The position numbers were made by a program, and so were the translations under genes. The notes beneath the pieces were generated by a model. The model saw nothing but the letters and a program-made list of their open reading frames with translations, made no database searches and had not been told where the DNA came from. Shown piece after piece: positions 12,019 through 22,512 of a stretch of DNA of 64,000 bases. The stretch is from Dermatemys mawii (Eukaryota; Chordata; Testudines; Dermatemydidae). Numbering within the stretch: the first letter of the stretch is position 1; every line of letters begins with the position of its first letter. Location of the stretch: positions 21,051,263-21,115,262 of the forward strand of contig ML677348.1 of assembly GCA_007922305.1 (NCBI GenBank), in the 5' to 3' direction.

Positions 12019-12574
12019 TTAGACAGAGACAGGTGGGTGAGTTCCCTGTCCATCCTCAGCTATTTTATAGATGTTGGGGGAGGTTTGGAAGTTGGGAGTG
12101 ACAGGAAAAGGAGACATAACTCTTAGTTTGCACCAAGTAAAAATTTTAATTCACATTGTGGTTTGGAGTTTTTTCTCAGGTAGAGTTCCTATGAGGTATG
12201 TCACAAAAATCAACAGGATGGTTTGCTTCTCAACTCTTGGTTTTCTCATGAAACTGAAGATTTCTCTGACTCAAAACACCTGGCTTTCTTGTCTTTACAG
12301 GTTAAAATCCTGTACCAACTACCATTAACTTTAATTTACATTCACTCCCTCTTCAAAGCTATTTTAGTCACCCACTCAATATAAGTCACTGTTCAAGCCT
12401 CTGAAGAATGAACAATTTATGTTTGGCTATATTTTAAGAACACAAGACAGATTTCATTTATAATTGCATTAAATGCCCCCAAATTCCCACATGGATCTCT
12501 CACATTCATCTCCATAGCTTATTTTATCCAATTCTGAATCTCGACATCTGCTCCAAAAGCTATATGTTAAAATA

Positions 12575-12805
12575 GTTATTTATATTTTTACAACCAGTAA
12601 TCTTCTATCCAAAAATTTCAAGATGCTTTACAAATATTTTAGCTTCAAAAAACCCTGTGAAGATAGGTAAATATTTTTATCCCCTTTGTACAGGTTAGGA
12701 AACAAACATAGATGTTAAGTGGGATGCCCAAGATCACACAGAAAGTCCGTAGTAGCCATATTCAGAATATAATCCTATGCTTTAAAGCACAAGACAATTA
12801 TTCAA
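12575..12805 (+). repeat. MIR/L2-type ancient repeat fragment
   Basis: Contains AAGATGCTTTACAAAT, then CCTGTGAAGATAGGTA, ATCCCCTTTGTACAGG and AAGATCACACAGAAAGTC, the order found in MIR and L2 3' regions. Boundaries approximate. Confidence 0.65.
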
Positions 12806-14439
12806 TTCGGATAATTAAATCTAACAGTCTCCAGTGTGTCAGTGTTCTGAAAGAATCACTATAAAATGTATATATCCAGAGCCACATCTTAAACTGAAAC
12901 TTATACAGAAAACAACTTTGGCTGAGATTTCTAAGTTTGATTTCAACTGAACACAGATCCAACAAAATTACCAAATACCAGCAACATAAAATAAAAAAGA
13001 CCATTTCTCTGTTTTGGAAAGGCTAAGAATAAAGGCAAAAATATCACTGCCCTGAAGAAAGTTTATTGGGAAGAGAATAATGCAGTTTTGACTATGTACA
13101 TCTGTACTATATTTGGACTGTTCCAACCAATGACTATCCAGAATACACATAAACAAATTCATTTGCTTTACACTAAATCATTGAGAGGCTGCAAGCACAA
13201 TTACCTAATAATAAATTTAGAGCAAATGTCTAACATCACCATGGCAATAATGGCAATAACAATCTTATTTGTCAGTTCTCCATCTCTTCACTCCTTTTAT
13301 CAGCACTTTGAAATGTTACTTGGGAATCATAATTTATCTCTTCATATAAAATATCCTCAGTTCCCTCTTCAAACTAGCATTGAAGATATGACATTCATGT
13401 CCAGTAAGGACTGTCTAAAATTTAATATTTCAGAGCACTCATTAATTAATGATTAATTAAAATAAATAAAAAACAAATAGAAAATATATTTTAGAAAATA
13501 TATCTAGAGTTGGGACAACAGAGCCAAATTTCTGTTCCAGTAATCGTACAGCTCAAGGACAAGAATACTACTCAGCAACAGGGGAGGGAGGGGGAGTATA
13601 AGGGTCAAACTGTGTAATTAAATTTAAAACTTAATTTGCCAGGTTACTGTGACTACAAAATGACATTAGTGAATTTGCCCTCAATTATTTTAATAACAGT
13701 GAGTAGAGCAAGAGGTTGGAAGAATAGGATATATAATAGGAGAATCAGAATGGGAAGCAGAGTTTATTTTCATCACAGAGCTATTAAATGATGGATGGTA
13801 AAATATACCTACATTATTGCCGAAAGTGCAGAAACAGGGAAGGCTGCATAAACACACCAAACAGAAGAAGCTCTGTTCCATCAGTGGCGCAAGTATATGG
13901 AACAGGAAAATTTATGTTGATTAAACAAATCTTTCCTTTCAATGACTTATAAGGTCCAACTGCCTTTCAGCCTGCATGCAGCTACATAGCAGAATCAGAC
14001 CTGACAGTCACCGATAAGGGAGGACTAACATACCAGCTAACACAGCTTCCTTAGGAAAGGATAATCCCCCATGTGGACTAAAACTTGTTAAGTTTATACA
14101 CTCTATAGAGCAATAAACAATGAATTCCTTTTGCACAGCATAGCTTTATTGACCAAAATTTGAACGAAACTAACAGGAATTTTTATGCTATTGGTGAAAT
14201 AAATGCTTCAAACAAGGGAGGGTCAGATCTGTGGACTTTAACTGAGAGAAAGGAATAAATAAATGTTTCTATTTTTTTTCATATACAAGGTCCACAAACG
14301 CATTCACCAATGGGATTTTTATAGCAGTTTGTCTCAAGGAAGATTCAGTCTAACAGAATTATATACAAGATTTTAAGTTCCTCCTCTAATTCTGCAAGGA
14401 ACCTACTCTGAAAGAGAGTTTCCTCCTAGTAAAATGTTG

Positions 14440-15155
14440 AGAGAGTATGCATAATCAGGTGTCTGCCCTGAAGATCGAGAGGCTTCTGCTGCTCTTAGTA
14501 AGTTGGCTTTGAGGCCGGTTGAGGGAGGGGCTCTTTGACTTGCATGCTTCATGCACGCACCATCTCAACCATCCTGAAATGGAAGATTTTGAGGTTCTTT
14601 TCTTTAAATGCAGGATAGTAGAAAAAGAATAGAACATTAGACTTGTGAAAAACCTGCATGTGTCTGATAAAGGTCAAGTGGGCTCTCTGAAATCCAATAT
14701 ATGCCAGAGCTTCTCTCTTGGGTCAAGAGAGAAGAAGAAAGCATGTGCCTACTACCCTTAGTCACCCTTCAGGAGGAAAAGGAAGGGGGATGTTGCACTT
14801 CAAGTGTGATGCAAACAGGTCTACCAGCAGGACCCCAAATTTCATCATTAGTAATTAAAACCCTTCTAGATGATGACTCCACTGCATGTGATCTAGCTGT
14901 TCCCTGCCCAGTCAGTTTGTCATGTTCCTTTTCTGCCTTGAATATGTAGAGCGAAAAAAGATTAGAGTTTCTCTTTGCCCAGAACATCAGAAGATGGGCT
15001 TCCTTTTGTATGGTTGATGACCTTAGCCCATCCTGTTTGTTGATGTAAAACACTGCATTGGTGTTGTCAATCATGATTAGGACGTGGGCATAGTTTACCC
15101 AGGAAGAGAGGATCCTGAGTCTATAGTGAATTGCTCTGAGATCTAACAATAGTTT
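14440..15155 (-). mobile_element. DIRS-type retroelement remnant (RNase H joined to recombinase tail)
   Basis: On the minus strand, bases 15150-14770 read LRAIHYRLRILSSWV, then HVLIMIDNTNAVFYINKQDG, LRSSTIQKEAHLLMFWAKRN. This is the RNase H region of DIRS reverse transcriptases, with the aspartate of the DNT motif kept. Further along the same strand, at 14640-14455, SSISGWLRWCVHEACKSK and the text after it resemble the core of the DIRS tyrosine recombinase. DIRS order is RT, RNase H, then recombinase, so the order is right, but most of the recombinase between them is missing. I infer an internally deleted copy. The family call is from motif memory. Confidence 0.65.
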
Positions 15156-15225
15156 AGTCTGTACAGTGCCTAGCACAATGAGGTCCTGGTCCAAGACTGG
15201 GGCACTGCAATAAAACAATAATAGA
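15150..15225 (+). repeat. L2/CR1-like ancient 3' tail
   Basis: TGTACAGTGCCTAGCACAAT followed by GGTCCTGGTCCAAGACTGGG is a tail shared with the copy at 18285-18430. Short, probably truncated by the neighbouring DIRS remnant. Confidence 0.5.
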
Positions 15226-15366
15226 CTGCTTTTACTCTTGATCTATCAAGTGCCCAGTACTAAATCCATCTTCATGTGAACTCCCCATCCTCTAAGGTGG
15301 ATATCAGGGGTAAGCCCTATTCTTGTCCAACTCAGGTAAAGGAAATCCTTTCTTGAAATTATGAGC

Positions 15367-15616
15367 GTTGGGGCCAAAAAGTTGTTGAGGTGAAGATGAG
15401 TGTTTGTGTCACATAAATAGTGCAACACTGTGGCGGAAGGAAGGGAAGATCTTGTTGGTTACCAGTTTTGCCAACCTCAAGAAATCAAAAACCAGGAGTT
15501 AGATCCTCCAAAATCATGAGATTTGCGCCACCCTCTCCAAAAAAAATTGAGATTTTTTAAAAAGAAAGATTATACTGTTTTGGGGTTATCTCTCCCCACC
15601 TATCCCATGTGTGTGT
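15367..15616 (+). repeat. Left arm of long inverted duplication
   Basis: About 250 bp that reappear in reverse complement at 16260-16508. The outer 100 bases (from TTGGGGCCAAAAAGTTG to GGCGGAAGGAAGG) are nearly identical. The inner part has a few mismatches and small gaps in A/G-rich runs. The spacer is about 640 bp. Confidence 0.88.
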
Positions 15617-16259
15617 TATTAGACTCCAAGGAAGTTGGACTCTCCTGGTAGGATGAACTGGTGTGAAAAGATAGGGACAGCAGAAATGACTGGAGAGGTC
15701 TCATGTGCACTGGGGCTCATTGCTGTGTCTACATATCACATGACCATCCCCAATAATTCCATCAGGGAGTGGACTGAAATATCCCAGAGGCTGCTGACCA
15801 TCTGCCATATTTTCTGTCTCTCGAGAAACAAACAATCCATGGGCACATGTGTCAATTTCCAACCCTTCCTCCCAACCCACCTTTTAGGGAGCAGGAATGG
15901 TTCTATTGACCCAGTTTCCTGATGGTTTGGATGTGCTGATCCTAGCTCACCCCTTTCCTCTTTTTCCCTGGCTGCAACACCCACCCCCGGCCTGAAAGGG
16001 GACTGAAGAATACCTTAAGAGCTGTAGCAGCGGAGGTGGAGATGGAGGAGATGGGGGAGAAGGGCAAAACTGGTTGGGGGACAGACAGAATTGGTGTGAC
16101 AGGCAGATGTGGGGACAGGACTGATTTTGAGGCTGGGGGGGTCAGAATTAATTGGAAGGCAAAGGACAGACAGTTATGGGGAAGAGAGTGCCAGCAGGAG
16201 CCAAAGTCACTATATTCAATAAATATGGGAGAGTTGGCAACACATCGTCTCTCTCTCTC

Positions 16260-16508
16260 TCACACACACGGGATAGGTGGGGAGAGTTAACCCCCAAACA
16301 GTATAATCTTTCTTTTTAAAAAAATCTCAATTTTTTTGGGGGGGGGCGGGGGGAGGCCGCAAAATCTCATGATTTTGGAGGATCTAACTCCTGGTTTTTA
16401 ATTTCTTGAGGTTGGCAAAACTGGTAACCCAACAAGATCTTACCTTCCTTCCGCCACAGTGTTGCACTATTTATGTGACACAAACACTCATCTTCACCTC
16501 AACAACTT
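16260..16508 (-). repeat. Right arm of long inverted duplication
   Basis: Reverse complement of 15367-15616. It differs mainly by an expanded G run at about 16339-16360. It begins next to a short (TC)n(AC)n tract at 16248-16270. Confidence 0.88.
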
Positions 16509-17105
16509 TTTGGCCCCAAGTTGTTACAACATATAACAACAATGAATAAGGAAGCAGACATTGTCCAATATATGTATTATATGTAAAATCCTACAGGTAT
16601 GCCTTTTGATCAGTCTCTCAGAGAACACAACAATATGCTTTCTTTTAGCCCAATAAGTTTTTCAACCAGTAAAACAGAACTGGATTTGCATGCTGTTAGA
16701 GAAAAAGACAGCATACTAACTTACTCTCATGCTCAATAGATGGATCCAACATTTTAAGATACTAATTTTACCATCTGAGAATAAATAAAATCTAGCATTT
16801 AAAGTAAAATCACACTATTCAGTGGATCTGCTAAGGAAAAAAAAGAAATCAGGAAGTAAACCTATAGCAGTGGATAATTTTTAAAACTCCTACAAAATTC
16901 AGAGATCACCCATGCAGAGAGATGTGGGATGCTGCATCCCAAGAACCGTATATGAATAAATATTTTGAGTATTTGTGCAATGTGAAAATCTTGAAATGAA
17001 ACAAAATTTGACAACTGACATCTAAAATCTAAGTTGAGTCTCCCGGACATTCTATGGAGAGTACAGTCCTCTTCTCCACTGGCACCAGAAGACACTTATA
17101 ATTAT

Positions 17106-17769
17106 TGTGACAAAGCTCCAAGTTTCTACTCGTGGGTCCTGCACTTCCTGGCAGATTTAGGGGCCTCAGAAACTCATCTAGGCCCCAGAGTGACCTCCCT
17201 TTCTCAGTATAATTGGCAAGAGTCACCACCTAGTGAGTTACCTTCATCACAGGCCAATATGGAAGGTGGAAAGAGCAGGGGGGAGCCCGGGCCCGCCCTC
17301 TACTCCGGGCTCCAGCCCAGGGACCCTAATAGTATCAGCTAAGATGGCTGACCTTTTAGCCACAAAACACAATACAATTCCCTGGGCTACTTCCCCACAG
17401 CAGTCCCCGCTTCTTCAGACTCCACTTCACCCTTACCTCAGGGCCTCCTTCCTTCTGGATGATATGTTGTCCACCACTCAGTGTCAACAACAGCACAACC
17501 TCCTTCCACAGCTCCTGACACCCACAGCCCACTTGACTAACTGGGAGGTTTTTATCTGGATTCAGCCAGTCCCTGATTGGCTTCAGGTGTCCCAATTAGG
17601 CTAGCTGTTTCTACTCCTTTCTAGAAGGTTCTTAATTGGCCCCAGGTGTCTTGATTGGTCTGGAGTAGCCTTTGTTTGGCTATCCAGGGAACAAGGACCT
17701 GCACATCCTGAGACTAATATACCTGCCTTCCAGCACTCTCCTATATCCTTCTGGTCTGACTCCGTCACA
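17106..17769 (+). mobile_element. Solo LTR, copy 1 (664 bp)
   Basis: Begins TGTGACAAAGCTCC and ends CTGACTCCGTCACA, the TG...CA form of LTRs, with short terminal inverse symmetry (TGTGAC/GTCACA). Flanks are TTAT and CTAT, three of four bases matching a 4-bp target duplication. Two further copies, at 28551 and 55029, have exact 4-bp duplications. No gag or pol remnants adjoin, so it is a solo LTR, probably of a Gypsy-type or other LTR retrotransposon. Strand is assigned arbitrarily by the TGTGACAAAG end. Confidence 0.75.
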
Positions 17770-18224
17770 CTATTAAAGCTAGAAAGAGAAATATGGGTTT
17801 GAAAATCATATTGCTTTCCTTGCCAAGATCAATATGTTTGTGACAGTGTCAATTTTTTTTCTCTATCCTACAGAAATTTACTGAGTCTGGCTAATAATGA
17901 GGCAGACTATACACAAATAGTAGAGGAACTGGCTTCAAAAGGCAATTAACCTGAGGGGAGTTTTATGTTACCTAATAAGGACTTTGATGCAGTTTATTTT
18001 TGTTTATAGTTATATAATTCACTGCTACTCTGCTTTTTGGGTCATTAAATAATAAATTGAACACTATTGTTTGGTTCTTTAACTGCTGTCCTGGGTTTGT
18101 GGCAATATGTATAAATCACACAAATTGCACTATCACTATAATTACTAAATGCAATTATGAATTGCATAATGAATTATTATGTAAACTTTATATATTCTTG
18201 AGACTGCTGCTACCATGCTGATCA

Positions 18225-18430
18225 ATACTGTTTCACTGTTTTTTGGTACTCCCACGCCTGTCTATATCTATCTCTTGTCCCTTGTCTTATACTTAGATTG
18301 TAGGCCTCTGGAGGCAGGTGCCATCTTTTTGTTCTGTGATTGTAATGTACATGGACTACAATAACGGGACCCTGATCCATGACTTAGGATCCTAGCTGCT
18401 ACAGGAATACAAATAAACAATTATAGTAAT
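18225..18430 (+). repeat. L2/CR1-like ancient 3' tail
   Basis: AGATTGTAGGCCTCTGGAGG, CTTTTTGTTCTGTGATTGTA and CCTGATCCATGACTTAGGAT in order match a widespread amniote repeat tail also seen at 15150-15225 and 30930-31140. Family uncertain. Confidence 0.5.
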
Positions 18431-19053
18431 AGTTTTAGATATATCCAGTTGTAGAACCATTACAAACTACAGATGATCATTTCTAACAGGAACTAGAGTG
18501 TTTAAAAAACACATTACTCATGTTCTGGATAGTTGCCCAAACTCATAGCCCTGACAGCACCAAAACTACCATTCAGTAAGACTATGGCCTGGGCTAGAAA
18601 AATGTCCTTAATACTTGAAAGCCTGACGCCTATACCTAGCAGCCTTGGTGAAAAACACTCAAATCACCAAGCCCGCGTAAGGCTTCATACACCTGCAAAA
18701 TCACACCTATTTAGTAGAGCTATATAGAGTGCTATATCTTCACCTCTTCAACAACAAATCTATCCTCGCCTTGTCTGCAAATACAGATAACTTCTAACAT
18801 ACCCTTCACCTTCATTTTAGTCAATATTTTTTCTCCATGTGGTCTGCTCTGTTCACTCTCACCACTGGGGGGAAAGGCAAGAGCTCCAAATTCTCTGCTT
18901 CTCCCTCCCTCCTTTAACAGAAGAGAAGAGAAAAGAAGCAGCACCCATGCCAATCTGTTTCACTGCTAACATCTGTCTACAGAAAATGAATTCGTATCAC
19001 TCTACTTCTTTTCTCCATTACCCTTCTGCTCCTTTCTTCCTACTTTCCCTCAA

Positions 19054-19339
19054 AGACCAGGTTGACACTACCAGCTGGATTGGCTGGTAGAGATCGATCT
19101 ATTAGGGATCGATTTATTGTCTCATCAAGACATGATAAATCAATCCCCAAAGTCAACTCCGGAACTCCAACTAGCCAAAAGGCACAAGGCAGAGTCGACA
19201 GGGGAGCCTGCTGTTGACCGCTGCTGCCATGAGGACGCCAGGTAAGTCAACCTAAGATGCACCGACTTCAGCTACACTATTCATGTAGCTGAAGTTGCGT
19301 ATCTTAGGTCGAAACTCCCCGGTAGTGCAGACCTGGCCT
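19054..19339. mobile_element. MITE copy (GGCC...TCTACACTA family)
   Basis: Left GACCAGGTTGACACTACC pairs with right GGTAGTGCAGACCTGGCC in inverse orientation. The interior shares GATCGATTTATTGTC and the GTAGCTGAAGTTG palindrome arm with the copies at 5655 and 29805. Ends are diverged, so the exact boundary and TSD are uncertain. Confidence 0.65.
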
Positions 19340-20055
19340 AAGAAAGGTTTCAGTGACTTAACAGAGCAAAACGTTTACTCCTACAGGACAAGTGGTTTTT
19401 CTCAAGCCATTTTTATTATCCAACAGTCTAGTTAACTTTAAAATAATTACACTTACATACTTTTCTCTAATACCTTATTTGGCCCTATTTTACCTCTCAG
19501 AAGTATTGTGAGGATTTATATCTCTGACTCACTCTGAATACATAAAGTGATAAGTATTAAAACATTATTTAGCATTATTTCAGAATGTGTTCTATGTTTA
19601 ATACTGTAGACTTAGAATAAATTTGGTATCAATTATTCTGATTAAAGTTTTTTCAAAAGCTAAATATTTGGTATATACAAAAAAAAACTGCATAAATACA
19701 GGATAATTACACAAGTATTGTAGGCACTTTTTCCAAATTGTAGTGTTTTAGACATGAATGCACAGAACTTCACACTTTTCTGAAAATGGTGAGTAAATGT
19801 TTTCACAGTGTTTAATGCAATTTTCTGATGGAGACTATATATGACGTAGGTGCCAATAAGACATATCATGCTAAGCTTAAATTAAAATTAAAAGACTGCA
19901 TGTGCTATATATAAATTTTTGTGACTACAAAATCAGCAATGTGAGCCATGCGAAGTTTATTACCGTCACAATAAAACTAAGGAAAAAAGATCAATGGATT
20001 GTTGCTGTAATCGGCTATCATGATTTGCTTAGAAAATACCAGATAGGAAAGAGAA

Positions 20056-21400
20056 AATTACTTACCTGTAACTGGAGGTTCTTTGAGATATGTGGTCCCT
20101 GTGTGTGTTCCACACATGAGTGTGCATGTGCGCCATGCATCTGAATCCGGAAGTGTTTCTTAGCAGCGTCCATTGACCCACATGTGCACAGTGTGTCCCC
20201 TCCCAGCCGAGGGGCTAATACAAGGGTCAGCAACCTTTTAGAAGTGGTGTGCTGAGTCTTCATTTATTCACTGTAATTTAAGGTTTCGCGTGCCGGTAAT
20301 ACATTTTAACATTTTTGAAAACCTCTTTCTTTAAGTCTGCAATATATAACTAAACTATTGTTGTAGACAAAGTAAATAAGGTTTTTAAAATGTTTAAGAA
20401 GCTTCATTTAAAATTAAATTCAAATGCAGAGTCCCCCAGACCGATGGCCAGGATCCAGGCAGTGTGAGTGCCACCAAAAATCAGCTTGAATGCCACCTTC
20501 AGCACACATGCCATAGGTTGCCTACCCCGGGCTAATAGGTAATGTGGGTCAACATCTCTCCAGTCTCACTCTTACTGTTGTGGAATCCAGTCCAAAGCAG
20601 AGGAGATGGAAGGTGGGTAGAAGAATAAAGATAAGGACCACACATCTCGAAGAACCTCCAGTTCCAGGTAAGCAACCTCCTCCTCTTCTTTGAGTGAGGG
20701 TTCCTAGATGTATTCCACTTAAGGGTGACTCACAAGCAGCGATCAGCATGGAGGTAGGTGCAAGGATGCAGTGGAAGTGTGGTCTGCAGTACAGCTTTGC
20801 CTATGGTGGCATGTGTAGGTTCTGTTTGCATGATGGTGCAGTGAGTCGTGAAAGTGCAGACAGTGCACCACAGCAGATATCTTGCCAGGATACCTCCACT
20901 GTGAGGCTGATGTGGTGGCCTGTGCTCGCGTAGAGTATACCGTGACACTATCAGATGTGGGGGTGTTGGACTGGTTGTAGCTTTTGCAGATGCACCGCGA
21001 CACTCATTTGGAGATGCATTGGGGTGAAAGAGCTTGCCCTTTGGACCGCTCAGCAATGGGCACAAATAGTTTTGGCAATGTGCAAAAGGGTTGGGTCCTG
21101 CATAGGCAGAATTCCAATGCATGACAGATGTCAAAAGAAAGGCTCTGTCAGCTGGGGAGGTGTGTGGTTTGAAGCGGAAAACCAGCAGGTGGATGCTCTG
21201 ATTTAAGTGAAATTCTGACACCACTTTTGGGAGGAAATTTGTGTTGGAACCGTAAGCACATTTTGCCCCTGTGGAATATCAGGTAGGTGGAGTCCGCCAT
21301 CATGGCTGCTAGTTTACTGACCCATCTGGCAGAGGTAATGGCTACCAAGAATGTCACTTTCATAGAGAGGTGGGAGAGGGAGTATGTTGCCAGCAATTCA
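20056..21400 (-). mobile_element. DIRS-type element: recombinase remnant and inverted terminal segments
   Basis: On the minus strand 21396-21150 reads LSHLSMKVTFLVAITSARWV and later TYLIFHRGKMCLRF. This corresponds to the first catalytic block of DIRS tyrosine recombinases, whose pattern is LVAITSARRVSEL. After frame shifts, 20930-20860 reads TVYSTRAQATTSASQWRY; this is the HSTR box with H changed to Y. Downstream, ACCTGTAACTGGAGGTTC (20067-20084) and its near reverse complement (20653-20670) form inverted repeats of about 40 bp. DIRS elements carry inverted termini. A hAT copy (20221-20529) sits between the arms. Dead copy with several frameshifts. Confidence 0.65.
20221..20529. mobile_element. 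Non-autonomous hAT inserted in the DIRS end, 309 bp
   Basis: Starts CAAGGGTCAGCAACC and ends GGTTGCCTACCCCG. Exact 8-bp duplication GGCTAATA at 20213-20220 and 20530-20537. The conserved inner block near the right end mentions GTGCCACC and GCCATAGGTTG. Insertion after the DIRS copy is clear from the duplicated DIRS bases. Confidence 0.88.
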
Positions 21401-21477
21401 AAGCAAGAAATTCAAAATGTAGAGAGAAAAAGAGCCATCATAACTGACATACAGAAAAAGCAGTAAAGTTAACTTAC

Positions 21478-21622
21478 CTCAAATTTAAGTAAGTCAGCAT
21501 TTGTAAATTCACTATGGCATCTGGAATAATTTTAATACAATTGTGGTATAGATTTAGTGTTTCTAGTGACACAAAATGGCACAGCTCCACAGGAACTTCA
21601 GTTAATCTATTCTTGGACAGAT
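21478..21622 (-). CDS. LRCH1: LRCH1 coding exon, probably exon 2 (first LRRs in this window)
   Basis: This 145-bp exon reads DLSKNRLTEVPVELCHF and then LNLYHNCIKIIPDAIVNLQM, two leucine-rich repeats of the LRCH type. It is bounded by a CCTCAG acceptor and a GTAAG donor. It starts by completing a GAT codon and ends two bases into a serine codon that the exon at 8062 finishes. LRCH proteins combine N-terminal LRRs with a C-terminal calponin-homology domain and act at the cytoskeleton. Mammalian LRCH1 is known to bind DOCK8 and restrain Cdc42-dependent cell migration. The CHFVSLE and LYHNCI stretches are shared across the LRCH family. The choice of LRCH1 over LRCH2 to LRCH4 comes mainly from the linker in the exon at 333-460. 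No stop or frameshift is present. The N-terminal exon expected upstream is not seen anywhere between 21623 and 64000. Confidence 0.87.
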
Positions 21623-22371
21623 CTGAGGAAAGAAAAAGCAAAAGCACATTTTTGAAACATCAAAAATATATACTTTAAACAGTTAAATTTCATTGTTAAA
21701 ATAAATATTGCCATCACAGGCATAAAAGAGGGAACTATCAATATTTTTCATAAATCAGAACAAAATTATTAATAACCCCTGGAAGCTTGAAATGAAGTCT
21801 GTTACATAATGAACGTTAAATATCAAATATTCAATTGCCTATTATTCAATTTAATTAAAATAATTATTCACTGGACTCTAGATGTTAAGAAACAACACCA
21901 TCCTATTAGGTTTGAAAGTATAACTTCTGAAATTTGCATTTCATAGCAACAGAATGTATCCAAAGATTAATACCAGCTGTGTAGGTACTTATTAGCAGCT
22001 GTTACCAACCAGTCTATCCACTTCTAATAGTTATAGAAATGTATTCCTTAATAGTAACCAATATTAATATTACTTAAAGGCACAGTCAATGTTAGTTTAA
22101 TCATTTGTTTTCTGGGACTGATGTATAACTTTTTCAAGAAAATCAAATGAAGAGGCAGTCCAGTAAAAATATACAGAAGGACTATCTGATCCATCAAGCA
22201 GTCCATATCTGACAGACTTACTTTAAAAAAAATTCACTTTAACCACATAGTTTTGTGAAGTATTGAAATGGCTAAATGACAGGCGTACTGTAAAGATACA
22301 GATCGAAGATTTACATCCCATTTTTCATTTTCTGGGAAATCTACGCATTTCCCAAGTTATTCCCTACCTTA

Positions 22372-22512
22372 TATGGCCCCAAACCTGCAAGCACATGCTC
22401 AGGGGTGGAACCTTGTGTCCAGGCAGAGCTCCACTGGAGTCAGTGGGGCTCTACCCAAATGCAAAGGTCTGCCTGTATGGATCTGATTGCAAGATTAGGC
22501 CCTATGTTTGTA
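22372..22512. repeat. Small palindromic MITE-like repeat
   Basis: GGCCCCAAACCTGCAAGCAC at the left and TTGCAAGATTAGGCCC at the right are inverse-related, with TGGAGTCAGTGGGGCTC in the middle. It resembles short turtle repeats that begin GGGCCCAATCCTGCAA. Flanking TAT may be the target duplication. Confidence 0.4.

Larger units (their letters stand above)
8063..21477 (-). other. LRCH1 intron 2
   Basis: A 13.4-kb intron between the exons at 21478 and 8062, filled with CR1, DIRS, LTR, MITE and MIR-like insertions listed separately. Stretches where I see nothing nameable are 8063-8895, 9050-10540, 12020-12570, 12810-14440, 16530-17100, 17775-18220, 18430-19050 and 19345-20055. A pure T run of about 18 bases lies near 9822-9838. 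Confidence 0.75.

Noticed and set aside
20730..21224. A 164-codon minus-strand protein
   Set aside because: It is one frame of the frameshifted DIRS recombinase region; the recognisable motifs lie in a different frame.
14440..21400. A single large DIRS element joining the RNase H remnant and the recombinase remnant
   Set aside because: On the shared minus strand the recombinase at 20.8-21.4 kb would come before RNase H at 14.8-15.2 kb, opposite to DIRS order. They are better explained as two copies.
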